A DNA stretch of 64,000 nucleotides, taken from assembly GCA_010645155.1 (NCBI GenBank), contig CM021319.1:2662343-2726342 (forward strand), in the 5' to 3' direction. The position numbers and the translations under genes were made by a program. Shown here one piece after another: positions 48,101 through 59,725 of the stretch. The DNA is from Tigriopus japonicus (lineage: Eukaryota > Arthropoda > Copepoda > Harpacticoida > Harpacticidae). Below the pieces are notes generated by a model. The model worked only from the letters and a program-made list of their open reading frames with translations, was not told the DNA's origin and searched no databases. The stretch's first letter is position 1; the number at the start of each line of letters is the position of its first letter.

Positions 48101-50632
48101 TTAAACTAATGATGATTAAATAATAAAAAACTAAAAGAATGAAAGCACTTAACACTGACACCGTTCCAAAACATTTCGAGAAAAAATGCCACAGCATCAG
48201 AAACTTCAATTGTTGGAAAGATTCTTCACCTCTATATCAGAATGACACAATGGAAGTGAAAAAAATGATATGCCATGGACAGAATCAAGGCTCAATGTGA
48301 CCTACCCTACGCCATACCGTTGATGAATAAATCCCAGATAATTGGATAAATGATAAGCTTACAAAATTTCCTTTTAACACTGAGCTTCTTTGGACTATAA
48401 CATGATTCATCCGATTTCAATTGGCCTAAATGGTTTACAGGGCCCTTAAAGTCATCACTGCTAAGTGTTGTTGTAGCGTCAAAAGTGATCTAATGTCAGC
48501 AAAATTGCTGCCTTGTTGTCATTGGTTGGGCGGGCTCAATTCTGAACCAATCCCTGACTTTGTTTAGATTAGTGACCTCACTGAATCGTTGGCTAATCTG
48601 AGATTGCAGACCAATTCAGTTTTGGTTCTCATTGTTTCTATTTCCGTTCGTTGCTAAGAGACATGTAAAGTACGGGCACGAATTTTGGACTTCGTAGGCT
48701 GGTCAGGCTGCGCCACAATTGTTGCAAAAACTACCATGATCAAAGCTCTTCCAGTCTCCCCAAAACTTTGAATACAAAATTACTCCGTACAACCAGATTC
48801 ATTAAAGGTTTTGGCTTCTACGTTTTGCATTCAACACTCAATTTGAGTTGGCATGCTCGAGAAACTGACACGCAATAAGGCAAAGCATTGCATTATTCTA
48901 AATTGTGCTAAGGGGTAGTCACCACCTCAAAAACTGGAGACACTAAAACCAGGTGGCGTCCCAGGTGCTGATTTAGGGAACAGCCCATCACTCTATTGGC
49001 GCGTTTAATGTCGGTAAGCCAGATGATCATGTTTGCGATTCCACCTACTCTTTTATTTTTTCGACATTTATTTATCTATTTATATAGAAACCGCTCGAAG
49101 TCAATAAAGCAACGTGTTGAGACTCGCGCCCATTATTAAGCCATATTGCAAATGGTATATTACGTTAATGAAATCTGACCAATTGCCAATAAAAAATCCC
49201 AAAAAGTAACGTGATCACTCAAATTGTAAAAAAGCAGTTTTACACCAAAGACATTGTTCATGCCCTGTATTTTGACCTTATGATAATAGATTGAGTAATA
49301 AACCATAAAGAGGGCGTAACCAAAACCAAGAGGGGGCAATCGCAAAACAATAGAATGCATAGTTTAATTAGGATTTCAATTGGCCCTACCATTAGGAAAA
49401 TCAAATAAGGAATTTTTTAAAATCAGTTACACATGCGTTTGCCGAAGCTTTTGACTTCATAACAGCCTCTTTTTCCCGAACTCTCTTGTTAAAAATTCCA
49501 GTTTGAATTTTTTTGCCGATTTTAACTGGTACACAGAATGTCATTCCATGTAAATGAAAAAAAAAGATAAAACCCGAGGGGGGAAAAGTCATGTCTGACA
49601 AAAGCATTGGTCTGTAAGGGAGTTGGAATTAGCTGCCTGATAAAGTCCCTGAACTATAAGGGCAAGTCACAGATAGTGGATAACAAGTCGTCGAGATGAG
49701 ACTTAAAAAATTTTAATGGGCCATCTAATGGATAGATTCGTCGCAAAGAGGGAGGAAGTAAGTAAGTTCTACACCAAAAGAGCGAAACAAAATTTTCTTG
49801 TTCTTGGTTAAAGTACAATCAAATCAAGAAACAAAATTTTGGTCAAAGCTCTCCCCCTTTAGTGGTTGTCATCTAAAAAATGTAATCCTTTGTTTTCAGT
49901 CAGAATGAAAGTCAAAATCATAAAGAAAGAATAAAAATTTGCCTGAGTTATCGCCAAAAATAGGCGATTTAGCCAATTTTTTTCGCCAAATTTCCCCAAT
50001 TTCGCCCAACTTTTTCAGCACGAAAAAGAATAATAACTGAGTATGCAATCCGTCAAAAATAATCAAGAATCATAGTTTCTTCCCTTTGGGGAATTCGTTT
50101 GAAGCGATCTTGGAGGCCTCGCTCGAAGTTAGTCGTCGTATCACAAGACCTAATTTCTTTAAAGGTTGTCTACTCTTTCATAACATCCATTGGTGAATTT
50201 ATGAGCTTCAATAGAGTGGCTCTATTATGTGAACATTTGTTAATCATATTCAAATATTTCTTATTATTGTGTGTTATTAACTAGCATTCAACCTCTTCCT
50301 TCATTTTTGAGGGTGTGACATTTCAACTTCTTCTGGTCTTTTCCAAGCGTAAAAAAACATCGGGTTCACTTTTTGCTATCTCATCTCGGCGTGTATCGTT
50401 CGAGAAATCTATCGCAAGAAATGATTTCTTGTGGCACACTTTGGCAGATTTTTCATTAATGAAAATATATTTTCCAAATACATTTTTTTAAATTTGAATG
50501 ATTTTACCCAAATGCAATAGAAACACTGGAAAAAAGCAAAACACCAGCGCTTGTGTAATAAAGGGTGGTTTCAAGCCTGTTTGATTTGTCTCTCCACGAA
50601 GACATGAAAAACATGTTAACTTGTTAACAAAG
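48101..50632. other. intergenic, no gene seen
   Basis: Only short frames without recognisable features occur in this AT-rich stretch between the zinc-finger and prominin genes. Confidence 0.5.
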
Positions 50633-50969
50633 TAGTGATCGAAAAAGAAAGTGCTTTCGGCCGAAATTTCGGTTTCCGTTACGGCTATGCCTATCGAAAC
50701 CGAATGCAGACATGTGCTATAAAGAATGGAGTTGAAATGGAATGGAAAAAAAACAAAATTGAAGATTTTTTGGTACAAAAATTTTTGAAACTTAATTTTT
50801 CCAACTCATTGAATTTGTCATTGCCCAAAACATCGAACACATGAGCAATTTGGTTTGAAGTGAATTTTTTATACTTATAATTTTGTAGTCGGGTGCATTC
50901 GGTTGCGGTTTAGCCCTCTTTCGGCCGAAAATTTCGGTTTCGATTAAGAGCTCTTTCGGTCCATCACTA
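50633..50969. mobile_element. probable hAT-type miniature element
   Basis: The left end TAGTGATCGAAA and the right end, read in reverse complement as TAGTGATGGACCGAAAGAGC, form short inverted repeats of a hAT-like type. Internal TTTCGGCCGAAA.TTTCGG blocks occur near both ends (about 50655 and 50930). Flanking octamers TAACAAAG and AAGCAAGG agree at 5 of 8 positions. It is 337 bp and non-coding. Confidence 0.5.
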
Positions 50970-51380
50970 AAGCAAGGTAAATTTTTATGTCATATTGAAG
51001 AACCGAGGTTATTATCGGAGCCAAAAGAGTTAAAACTAGTATACATTTGGCTCTTTGATGACGCATGGGGTTATTTGTTTAATTAAGCGATAACAGGCAT
51101 CGTTCTTAGACTTGTAAGTTGATTACTCGTACATGCTATTGTCAAAGTCAGTCACGAGATTGTATGACTTTATTCGTTTAAAAGATTATGTCGATAACCC
51201 TTATCAGTTCTATAGCTGTTAAGCTCAAGAATGCCTGCGGAATGAAAGATACGTACTCCCGATTCATCAAATTTGCATTGTGCCTCGCTGAAAAACTTGC
51301 AATATAATATTAGAATCCTCTGGGAGAACAGTGACGAATTCAAATCTTATCTTGCAACACTTCGGTCTTCTAAGGCCTTC

Positions 51381-51407
51381 ATGAGTTGCAAATTGATCAC
51401 ACCATGA
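51381..51407 (+). promoter_or_regulatory. eight-codon upstream ORF overlapping the prominin-like start
   Basis: ATG at 51381 opens an 8-codon frame whose TGA (51405-51407) overlaps the predicted main ATG (51404-51406) as ATGA. It could limit translation of the main frame. It matters only if transcription starts upstream of it and no splice acceptor removes it. Confidence 0.35.
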
Positions 51408-54400
51408 CGATCAACTACACCTTTCCGGAACTTCCAAATGAATACGAGTCAATCACCGAAGCTTCTGCTCAAGCTCTAACCAGCACGGCCTACAAATTCA
51501 CCGATATCTTCCTCACTGGAATCTTCAAGGTTCCAGCTATACCAATCGAAGGATTAAACACCATTGATGTCGAAAACTTTGACCCGTTCTTGGATTACTT
51601 AACAAAACATTGGCAGGATGTGGTCAAACACGATTGGCGGCTTGTAACCACACTTTCTTTGGGAGTTCTCATGATCTTGGCGCTTCCAATCTCCGCCATT
51701 AGTTATTGTTGTGTCAAGTGTTGTTGTTCCAAAGTGGGTCAAGCCTCCAAGAAAAACGATCGCACGTTGATCTTCAGCCTTGGATCCGTGGCAGGATTGG
51801 GCTTGATCTTGAGCTGGCTGGCCTTTGCTTGGACTTGTGGGGCCAAAGTGGAGTTTGACAATCACATTCGCAATGGGCTCATCAAGAGCATCAATGTTGG
51901 GGCCAAAGATGCCCAGCTCTATATGGACAATCTAGCCCAAGAAGTGTCCCATCTGGCTCAAAGTGATTTTGACCTTTTAAGTGATGCTTTGAAAGGTCAG
52001 ATTGATCAAATTGGGCTTGAGTTTGCTGAATTGCTGAATACAACAGTGGATGAAGTTCATTTTCAGGAGATTTATGGCAATGCCATAGATATTTCCAACT
52101 TTACTGGAGAGTCCAACACGAATACAGACAACTTGATAACACATTTGAATAAGACCCTCATTAAGGCCAAAGAAATTGGAAAAGATGTTGATGAATTCAA
52201 GAAATCAGATTTTTCATTGTTTGAAAATGACGATTTTTGTGCTTTAATTGACGAAATAGGTTGCACCTCTTTCCTTGAAGCTAAAAATGCAATATCTTGC
52301 AATTTTGAAGCTTTTGAAGTGATCGTAAATTCAAGTATAGAAACTCTCAACCGAGCCAAATTAGAAGATGATGTCGTCAATGCCGTTGACCAAATTCCAC
52401 AGGAAATCCAAAAAGCTTTGGATGAGATTCTTGGCTTCCAAGAAACGTTTGATGAGGAATATGCCATCATATTCGAAAAACAAATCGATGAAATCAGACA
52501 ATATGCCTCTGAAGTCTCGGAAACGATCCAAAATTTCACACAAGACCTTCAACTCGAAGAGATCACCACGGATTTGACAAATGAAGTTCAAAAGATCATC
52601 ACGGATTACTACGATTATGTCAGCTATGCTGGCCTCCTAACGCCTTTAATTCTGATTGGGATTGTCTTGGCTATTCTCACATTTGGCTTGATTTGTGGAT
52701 GTGCCGGGAAATCTGGAGGATCTTTGAGCAAAACTGGAGGGATCTCTATGTTTTCAGCCACAATGATCACCTTGGTTCTGGGTTGGATTATCTGGCTATT
52801 GGTGACCGTTTTCTATCTTGCGGGTGGTTTGACGCACGAGGTTGGGTGCACAACTTTGGAAGATCCCGCTCATTCACCCTACTATACCGAGACCCAACTG
52901 CCCCAGTTCTTGGACACGATGTATCAAGAGCTCTTGAATACATCCGAGTCCTTTGATTTGGAAGCGACTCTGACTGGTTTTAAGAATAATGATTCCATCT
53001 ATAAAGCTCTAGAGATTGAGCATTTTTACGATCTGAATGAATTTGACGATTGGCAAGAACTCTTTGACATTAATACGGTCTTGGATGATGTTAAAGGCAA
53101 GATCAATGGCAGTGTGGATGAGATTGTTGCAGCCATGAAAGACGGGCTCGATGAAGACAAATTGAATGAGCTGACCTATTCATTGAGGCCACTCATAAGT
53201 GACTTAAACTCTGCCCTCGATCTGCTTAACATAACTGTTCTGTTAGACCCTAAAAAGGTCGAAGATGTCTCGGGATTACTTGAAAACATTACTGAGACAT
53301 TAACGACCAACGAGGAAGTTGGACCAGATTTCCTCAAGCAATTGGAACCAATAACGAAGTCAGTGGAAGCTTTGTCTGAAGGCATTAACAATATGTCCAC
53401 AATTTTGAATGAAACCAAAACTCAAGCTTTCTACATCGTTAGCAATGTCTCCAACATCATTGGAAGTGGCGAAAGGCTGAAGGCGGATGATGGGATTATT
53501 AAAGATGTTTTAAGTCTTTTAAAGGATGCAATTGATGTTGTGGACACCCAAACGAGGGCTCAAATCGTTGAAACATTTGATAACCAAAGCAAAAGCCTTA
53601 TCAACACGGTGGATGGATTCGTACAATTCTGTAAAAGATACACAATCGATGACTTGGGCAGAACTGGGCCCGTTTACAACATTTATCGAGGTGCCGTTGT
53701 CTCCGTTTGTGACTCGACCGTAAATCCTTTTAATGCATATTGGTCGGGAATGGGTGTGATTTTGGTCCTCTTGATCCCCATCATGATCATCAGTTGTGTT
53801 TTGGAGCCAATCTTCAGACGGAAGAGATCGCCTCAGTTTGAACAAGACCCTCTAAATGGGAATCGAGGTATGTAAAATGATGTTGAGTCTTGAAAGTGAT
53901 TCTCTGTCAGTCGTTCAATTGACAATTTCTTATGGAGCAGATGTAGGTTTCGCATAGAACTGTTTTTAATTTGGAGAAAACAAGATGGTGAAAAATAGAG
54001 AAAATTATCATTGTACCAGTTTTTATCTAGTTAATAAATCCAATTTATAAAATTTTGTTAGCAAGCAGGATTTTTTAAGGTTAGACAGGAAGGTCCAAGA
54101 ACTGATAGACTTGGTCCATCGGAAGACCTTACGCCCATAAAAGGGCTTTATTTGAACGTGCATTGTCTGATTTCCAAAAAAGACAGCACAAAGGTCAAAG
54201 TACTGGAATAGTTAGCCATTGATAGAGAGGTCTCCTTCATCTCCATTACAGAGACTTGGCTTCGTCCAGGAGTTTTAGACGAAGAAGTAGCAATACCTGG
54301 TTTTAGGCTAGTTCGATGTGATAGAGTACGCCCTGATAATCCCATTTTCCCACATGGGGGCGTATGTCTATATGTCAGGAAAGACTTACATTTTAGTCAT

Positions 54401-57400
54401 GTTCATAAGTCGAATGGACAAGTAGAAGTTTTGATTTGTCATATCAAGGCCCTTGATCTTACGGTTGTAACAATGTATCGGCCACCTTCTTGTAGCTCTT
54501 CTTCATTTCGGTCAGCTCTCCAATTCATTGGAAAGGAGTTAGATCGAGAGGTTTGTTCTCGACTCTTTGTTGTTGGCGACTTCAATTTTCCGGCTAGCAT
54601 TGTAGAGTGGGAGGTTAGTCCGGATGGGTACATTCCCATTTCGAAAACAGCATCGCCGTCTTTCGAAAAAATAGAAGAGTTTGCGATCTTGCGTAATCTC
54701 TCTCAACACGTTGGTATTGCAACCAGAGCAGAGAGTGTTTTGGACTTAGTTTTTTTCCAATGACCTTGATCTGATCCAGTATGTCCATGTTGCCCCATGT
54801 AGTCTTTCAGATCATCACATTCTTGAGATAGGGTCGATCATTACTCAAAAGCCTGCGAGCTCTAGAGTTAAACGTGCTCAAAAGGTGGGCGTGGCCAAGT
54901 TTAAGTTCAAAGATGAACACTGGCCCCTTATTGTTGAAAGATTAGGCGAGTTGGACTTGATTTCCATTCTAAAGCAGGAACCATCAATAGATAAAGCTAT
55001 AAATAAGCTTGTTTCACTTTTTGACGAGGTTTGTTTGTCCATTGGTATTCCAGAAATAGTGGCAAAAGGTAGGTCATTGTCTAAAATTCCAAAGGTTAGG
55101 AAGAAGTTGTTCAAACGGAGCTTTGATTTCAAATTTCAGCTTTCAAATAGACTTCGACGTACTTCAAAACCAGTAGTTGTAGCCAGCCTCCAAAGCAAAT
55201 TGGATGTGGTCCAATCAAAAATTAGGGCCTCCATTGATTCCGATCAGTTAGAGAAAGAAAGTAGAGTGATCCAGGAGGTTAAGACTAATCCAAAGGCGTT
55301 ATTCTCGTTTGCAAATACAAAGAGAAAAATGAAGCATCCTGTAGGACCTTTTGAGGTCGGCGGTAAAACCGTCAATGATAGTGAGGTTATGGCCAATATG
55401 CTTGGAGATCGGTTCTCAAGTGTATTTTCAATTCCAAAAAGGGTAGACAGAGTAAGCCATGAGTGTAGCAATGTTGTTAATGAGACTGGCATTGATAGTC
55501 AGGATAATCGACTGGAGGATCTGGTAGTCACAGATCAAGATGCTTTTGAGGCCATCAGGAGCTTAAAGCTCTCGAGTTCTCCTGGACCTGATGGTGTGAC
55601 ATCTCAGTTTCTGATGAAATGTTCACAGATTCTTGCCCCAGTTTTCTCCTACTTGTTGCGTTGCATTTTAGATCAGGGCAAGTTTCCCTCTTCTCTAAAA
55701 GTAGCTCATATCGTTCCAATTTTTAAGATCGGAGATAAGTCACGCACTAGTACCGGGCGTAACGAAAAAATCTTTACACTCAGTATTTGCCCAATAGCTC
55801 AAGATTGGGTTGTGGTAGACGAATGATTTCGTTTTATAATATAGCATAAAGACATAGTTATCAAACAAAACAAAAAAAACTTTCTAGGTGCCATATTTCC
55901 CAAGATATTCAATATGGAAAGAGACAAACGAATTTCGATCCGCGCGCTTTTGGACGGTGGCCAAACGCCAACACAGATTTCCCACCAAGTGGGCGTGTCC
56001 AGACCCATTGCATATGCCGTGAGGCGGTCCCAGAATATTGAGAGAAAGGCTGGGAGTGGACGCAAGTCCAAACTTGACCTAAAGAAGTTCAAGACACGGG
56101 CAAAAAGGGCCCCACTATTCAATGAGGTCATTCGCAATGAACAGGGCAATGAAAAAGGCTGGTGGAAAGAGCCTTGTGAGAGTAGAGAGACCTTCAGCCT
56201 TTTTCATTGCCCTGTTCATTGACATGTGCGAAATGCCCAAATCCCTTGCAAATGACCTCATTGACTTCAGTGGGGCCCTTTTTGCCAGTGTCTTGAACTT
56301 CTTTGGGTCAAGTTTGGACTTGCGTCCACTCCCAGCCTTTCTCTCCCATATCTATACAACCCATTATACAAGGGTTGTATAGATCTGACTCATTCGTAGA
56401 TCAAATTTCATATAAACATTAATTATTGAAACTATGTTAATGATTAACTCTCTTTACAGGGAATCCCATTCCTTGTAGCGGTATTGAAAGAAAAATCCGC
56501 CTCCCCCCCCCCAAAAAGAAAAGGACATTTGTCCACAAAAAGGCTGAGCGCTATGATTGAATTGACTTACTGAGTTAGTGATTTCAGAGCCACCTCAGAG
56601 TGGCAATTGGTGAAGCCAACGAAAAAAATGAAGAAATTAAATTTAATTTAATTCAAAATCATTAAAAATAATCAGTTATTCAAACCAATGTCATTTTGTA
56701 TAATTTCTGTTTTTAAGTCTATTCTTTAAAAATTGGGTGAGTAAAATTGTAGTGAAGTTGGAACCTTCAGAAATGTTCCTCATAGTTTTCTAAGTAGACA
56801 ATCAAAATTGTTTAAATAGCAGAGAATTTCAATTTTTAGAAAGCGTTCTATAATTTAGCATGAAGATGGGAAGGTAGTTCGACATTTTGATTCTTTTCGA
56901 TTGAAAGGCCATTCGATTGCTCTGAACATAAGCATGCAGCCTCTTAATTGTAATGAAATGTGATGTTTAATTGTCCATTTGCAAACTGGGCTTAAAAATA
57001 TTTTTTGCTCTGGTTGCTCAAAAATCGAAAAACGGCATTTACCCAATGTAGCACGCTGAGTAGCCGCGAGGCCACTCACCGTGGAGTGAGTAGAGAGAGA
57101 TGTACTTCAATACTGGTTTCTATTCTGGATGCTTTGGGTTTTTATACATAGCTTAGAGAGGACGGGTTGTGAGCAACGCAATTGCTCCAAAGCAAGCACG
57201 CCACACCTTCCCCCAGATCGCAGATCACGCACAAAAACAAAAACACCGGGGCGTCAGCCCGCACGGCCAATCGATCCGGGAATCCACCCGCACGGCCAAT
57301 CGATCCCACCGCTGCCACCATGTAGCACGTTGAGTGGCCTCGCGGCTACTCAGCGTGCTACACCGATCAATTATGCATTGAGGTTTTCCGGGATCTCTGG

Positions 57401-58046
57401 ATTGTAGCAAAATGTGAATATTTTCTGTTGGGGAGCAATTTTCCCTGGATCTTTGTGTGGCAAATTGAAATTGCTTTCGCAAGTGGGAAGGAATATACAT
57501 CCTAAAATTCTAGGCAATATTTTACTTTTACTATGCCAAACTCATGTTACTTTCACTATTTATGGTGATGGTTTGCGCCAAAAAATGTTTCTTTACTACA
57601 TCATAAATGCTATCAAAGAACAATGTATCCTTTCTTCATAGAAAATTATCCGAAACCACACGTGTACAGGGATCCAAATCCTCCTGTGGTGCCTATGAAT
57701 CACAAACGCTCAAATATTGACGGTAAGATTCGTATTCCTTAAAACTTTTCTCGTTCTAAGAATTCTCGTCCACTTTTGAAAATCTTTTGTAGTGAGTCAC
57801 CCTAGTCAACACATCTATGAGGACATAAGACCTCCAACTAGGCAATCGGCAGTCACAAGATATCGACCTGAAGATTATTTCCCAGGTTACGCAGGAAAGG
57901 GACAAAGAAATCAAGTGGATATGTCCGAATTCCGTCGTCCAATTGAGGCCATTCATCCTGGATATCGCCGATCACCTTCGTCACCCAAAGGAATTGGTCC
58001 AAATGGTAGACCCATTTATGAGATACCTTTGGTTTATAGACGGTGA
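51404..58046 (+). CDS. prominin-like five-pass membrane glycoprotein, three exons
   Basis: Prominins (CD133 family) sit in cholesterol-rich membrane protrusions; in Drosophila one member shapes rhabdomeres. Exons are 51404-53867, 57642-57722 and 57793-58046, GT-AG with phase 1 at both joints, giving 932 residues. Five membrane segments lie at about 78-102, 120-144, 408-432, 449-474 and 778-803, with Cys-rich YCCVKCCC after the first, and two large loops rich in NxS/T sites and predicted helices. SVCDSTVNPFNAYWSGMG just before the fifth segment is a family hallmark. The tail is Pro/Tyr-rich (YEDIRPP, PIYEIPLVYRR). The frame reaches a TTG at 51386; the first ATG is 51404, without a signal peptide, so an upstream exon may be missing. 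The 3.8 kb intron holds three transposon remnants. Confidence 0.88.
54140..55748 (+). pseudogene. non-LTR retrotransposon, endonuclease and start of reverse transcriptase (CR1-like)
   Basis: The frame from 54140 encodes an AP-type endonuclease: GLYLNVHCLISK, ITETWL, HGGVCLYVRKDL, YRPP, VVGDFNFP, and SDHHILEIG after a frameshift in the T run near 54755. One in-frame stop lies near 54208. From about 54885 the linker leads into the reverse transcriptase (LKLSSSPGPDGVTSQFLMK, KVAHIVPIFKIGDKS), which breaks off at 55748, where a Tc1/mariner fragment begins. The catalytic YADD part is absent. The copy is dead. It lies in sense orientation in the prominin-like intron. Confidence 0.85.
55753..56349. 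mobile_element. Tc1/mariner fragment folded back on itself
   Basis: From 55914 the plus strand encodes the N-terminal HTH part of a Tc1/mariner transposase (RISIRALLDGGQTPTQISHQV, ERKAGSGRKSKLDLKK). The second half (about 56180-56346) is an inverted copy encoding the matching segment on the minus strand (ERKAGSGRKSKLDPKK, then RSFARDLGISHMSMNRAMKKA). The second arm keeps a piece that the first arm has lost. A GTAACGAAAAAATCTTTACA motif at about 55759-55778 resembles mariner termini. The DDE catalytic region is absent. Confidence 0.75.
56350..56384. repeat. 13 bp perfect inverted repeat
   Basis: ATCTATACAACCC (56350-56362) is mirrored by GGGTTGTATAGAT (56372-56384), with a 9-base loop. It abuts the end of the folded Tc1/mariner fragment. 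Confidence 0.75.
57047..57362. repeat. 316 bp element ending in a 42 bp near-perfect palindrome
   Basis: It begins TGTAGCACGCTGAGTAGCC and ends with the reverse complement. The right end (57321-57362) is also a palindrome in its own right, pairing TGTAGCACG with CGTGCTACA around GGCCTCGCGGC. Inside, CCGCACGGCCAATCGATCC occurs twice (about 57270 and 57288). The GC-rich interior differs from the AT-rich intron. TG..CA ends would fit a solo LTR-like or unusual TIR element. No target duplication is clear. Confidence 0.6.
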
Positions 58047-58285
58047 ACTTTTGGAAGGAACTAGATACCAAGAGAAGATTGAATGCGCTTGTAAAAGATG
58101 GCACAAGAAATTAAATACATTGTTGCCGCTTTCAAGAGTTTAGATGCACTCGAGAAAGACGAAAGAGATGGTTTTTTTTTCTATGGCAGAAGTTGTTTGA
58201 AAGCAGAAATAGTTGTTGACATTTAAAGTCATCTAATTGAAATATTTGGTCAGTATAAATCAAAGTCAAATAAATGTTAGGGGAG

Positions 58286-58520
58286 GAGACGTGGTGTCGT
58301 GATTAGCGCAGTTTCCATTGGTAAGGAAAGTCCCAGGTTCGATTCTCCTCCCCGACCACTCTCCGGGAAGCTTTTAGACGCCATTCCACACCCACAGAAA
58401 GAGAACCAATCTGTTACCGGAAAAGATATTGCCTAGCGGAAAAACTGGATGATGTGATGGCTGGCTTCGCTGGCCGGGCGAGGATCAAACCTCCGACCCT
58501 AGCACCCACAACAATTGTAA
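58286..58520. repeat. tRNA-derived SINE-like element
   Basis: The head at about 58286-58360 looks tRNA-like: GGGGAGGAG pairs with CTCCTCCCC, a box A-like GTGATTAGCGCAG is present, and CAGGTTCGATTCTCC matches box B. The T stem does not pair properly, so it is not a working tRNA. A second box B-like sequence on the minus strand (within 58480-58500) follows. Confidence 0.4.
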
Positions 58521-58985
58521 TTTACTACTCTTTTGGGGCCGCGTTTGCATAGTTGTTTTTAACTGCAATTTTAGGCGTTTTGACAAATTTTCAACTACAA
58601 ATTTCCTAGTAATGTTGAAAGGTCCAGCTAGCTGTTTGAAAAATAATTAGTTTATGATGCTAATAAGAGAGTGAAAACAAACTTGAAAATATATCCAAAA
58701 ATATTTGAAGCTCGAAAGGGACACATTTTTTTGCTTAAAATGAGCACAGAAGGCGCCAAAACTTTTTCCGATTTAGTGTTTTGATTTGTCATTTTAAGGT
58801 CAATCAATAGCTTTTGGACTCGGTCTTTCACTTAGAAAAAGAACTGGCAACCTTTCATTTGTTTGTCCTAAATTTCGAAAACAAATTGATTGGTCAGAAA
58901 AACGTGAAAAAAATCTTCCTATCACATCATCTAATTCCTCACTAATCGAACTCAAAATGTCAAAATTGAAGGCTTCCTAAGCCAG
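58521..58985. other. 3' flank of the prominin-like gene, nothing further seen
   Basis: AT-rich sequence with short frames only. Confidence 0.5.
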
Positions 58986-59241
58986 ACCAGGGAGGACGGT
59001 ATTACTTGGAGTGGGATCGAGCGGGGGCGCGTAACTGCGTTGGTGTGAATTTTCCTGCGTGATAGCCTGGAGTTAATGAAGAAATCCAATATAATTCGAA
59101 TTAATGTCGTTTTATTGACATTAGTCATAAAACAAAAGTCCATTTCTTCATTACCTCCAGGCTATCACGCAGGAAAATTCACACCAACGCAGTAACGCGC
59201 CCTCGCTCGATCCCACTCCAAGTAATACCGTCCTCCTTGGT
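58986..59241. mobile_element. 256 bp hairpin MITE with 100 bp arms
   Basis: Arm 58986-59085 (ACCAGGGAGGACGGTATTAC...) is almost exactly the reverse complement of 59142-59241; only a few mismatches are seen, for example GCGGGGG against GCGAGGG. The loop is about 56 bases and AT-rich. No coding capacity. The superfamily is not evident and no target duplication is clear. Arm identity suggests that it is fairly young or maintained by gene conversion. Confidence 0.8.
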
Positions 59242-59725
59242 TTATGTAAGAACTTTTTAATTTTTGCTCTTATGGTTAGGAACTCATTTTATTTGGTGAA
59301 ATAGAAAAAAATAACGTTTTAGTTAAAATTCTCAAAAATATGAAAATAATTTGAAATAAAAAGGAAAAGTAGACTTTGTTGCTCCTTACCTATTACAATT
59401 TATCAAGCAGATGTTATAACAAATTTTTTTACAGCACCCATATAACCTGTGTGGGCCTGAAGCTAAAAAACACTTTTTTAAAGAAATAAACAACATAAGA
59501 CGAACCTTTGTTCATATTGATAACGTAATGATTTTAAAGAGTTTCATTTCAAATTCATGTTAGGGTTGCTACCTCTGATTTTAGTCGTGCAGAATCATTC
59601 ATACTTGATTTTGATTGATTCCTATAATAATTACCTAACATGCACTTGATGATGAATTCATCTTACGACCAACTAGAGAATGTTAAATTCGTTGAACTCG
59701 CCTGAGCCATCCTACAGGGAGATTG
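59242..59725. other. AT-rich spacer, nothing seen
   Basis: No frame, RNA or repeat that I can support. Confidence 0.4.

Noticed and set aside
57129..57641. Short frames in the prominin-like intron around the palindrome element
   Set aside because: They differ in phase from the prominin frame and show no similarity to tail sequences.
58286..58363. Possible functional tRNA gene
   Set aside because: Box B is good, but the T stem does not pair and no anticodon arm is clear, so I call it SINE-like.
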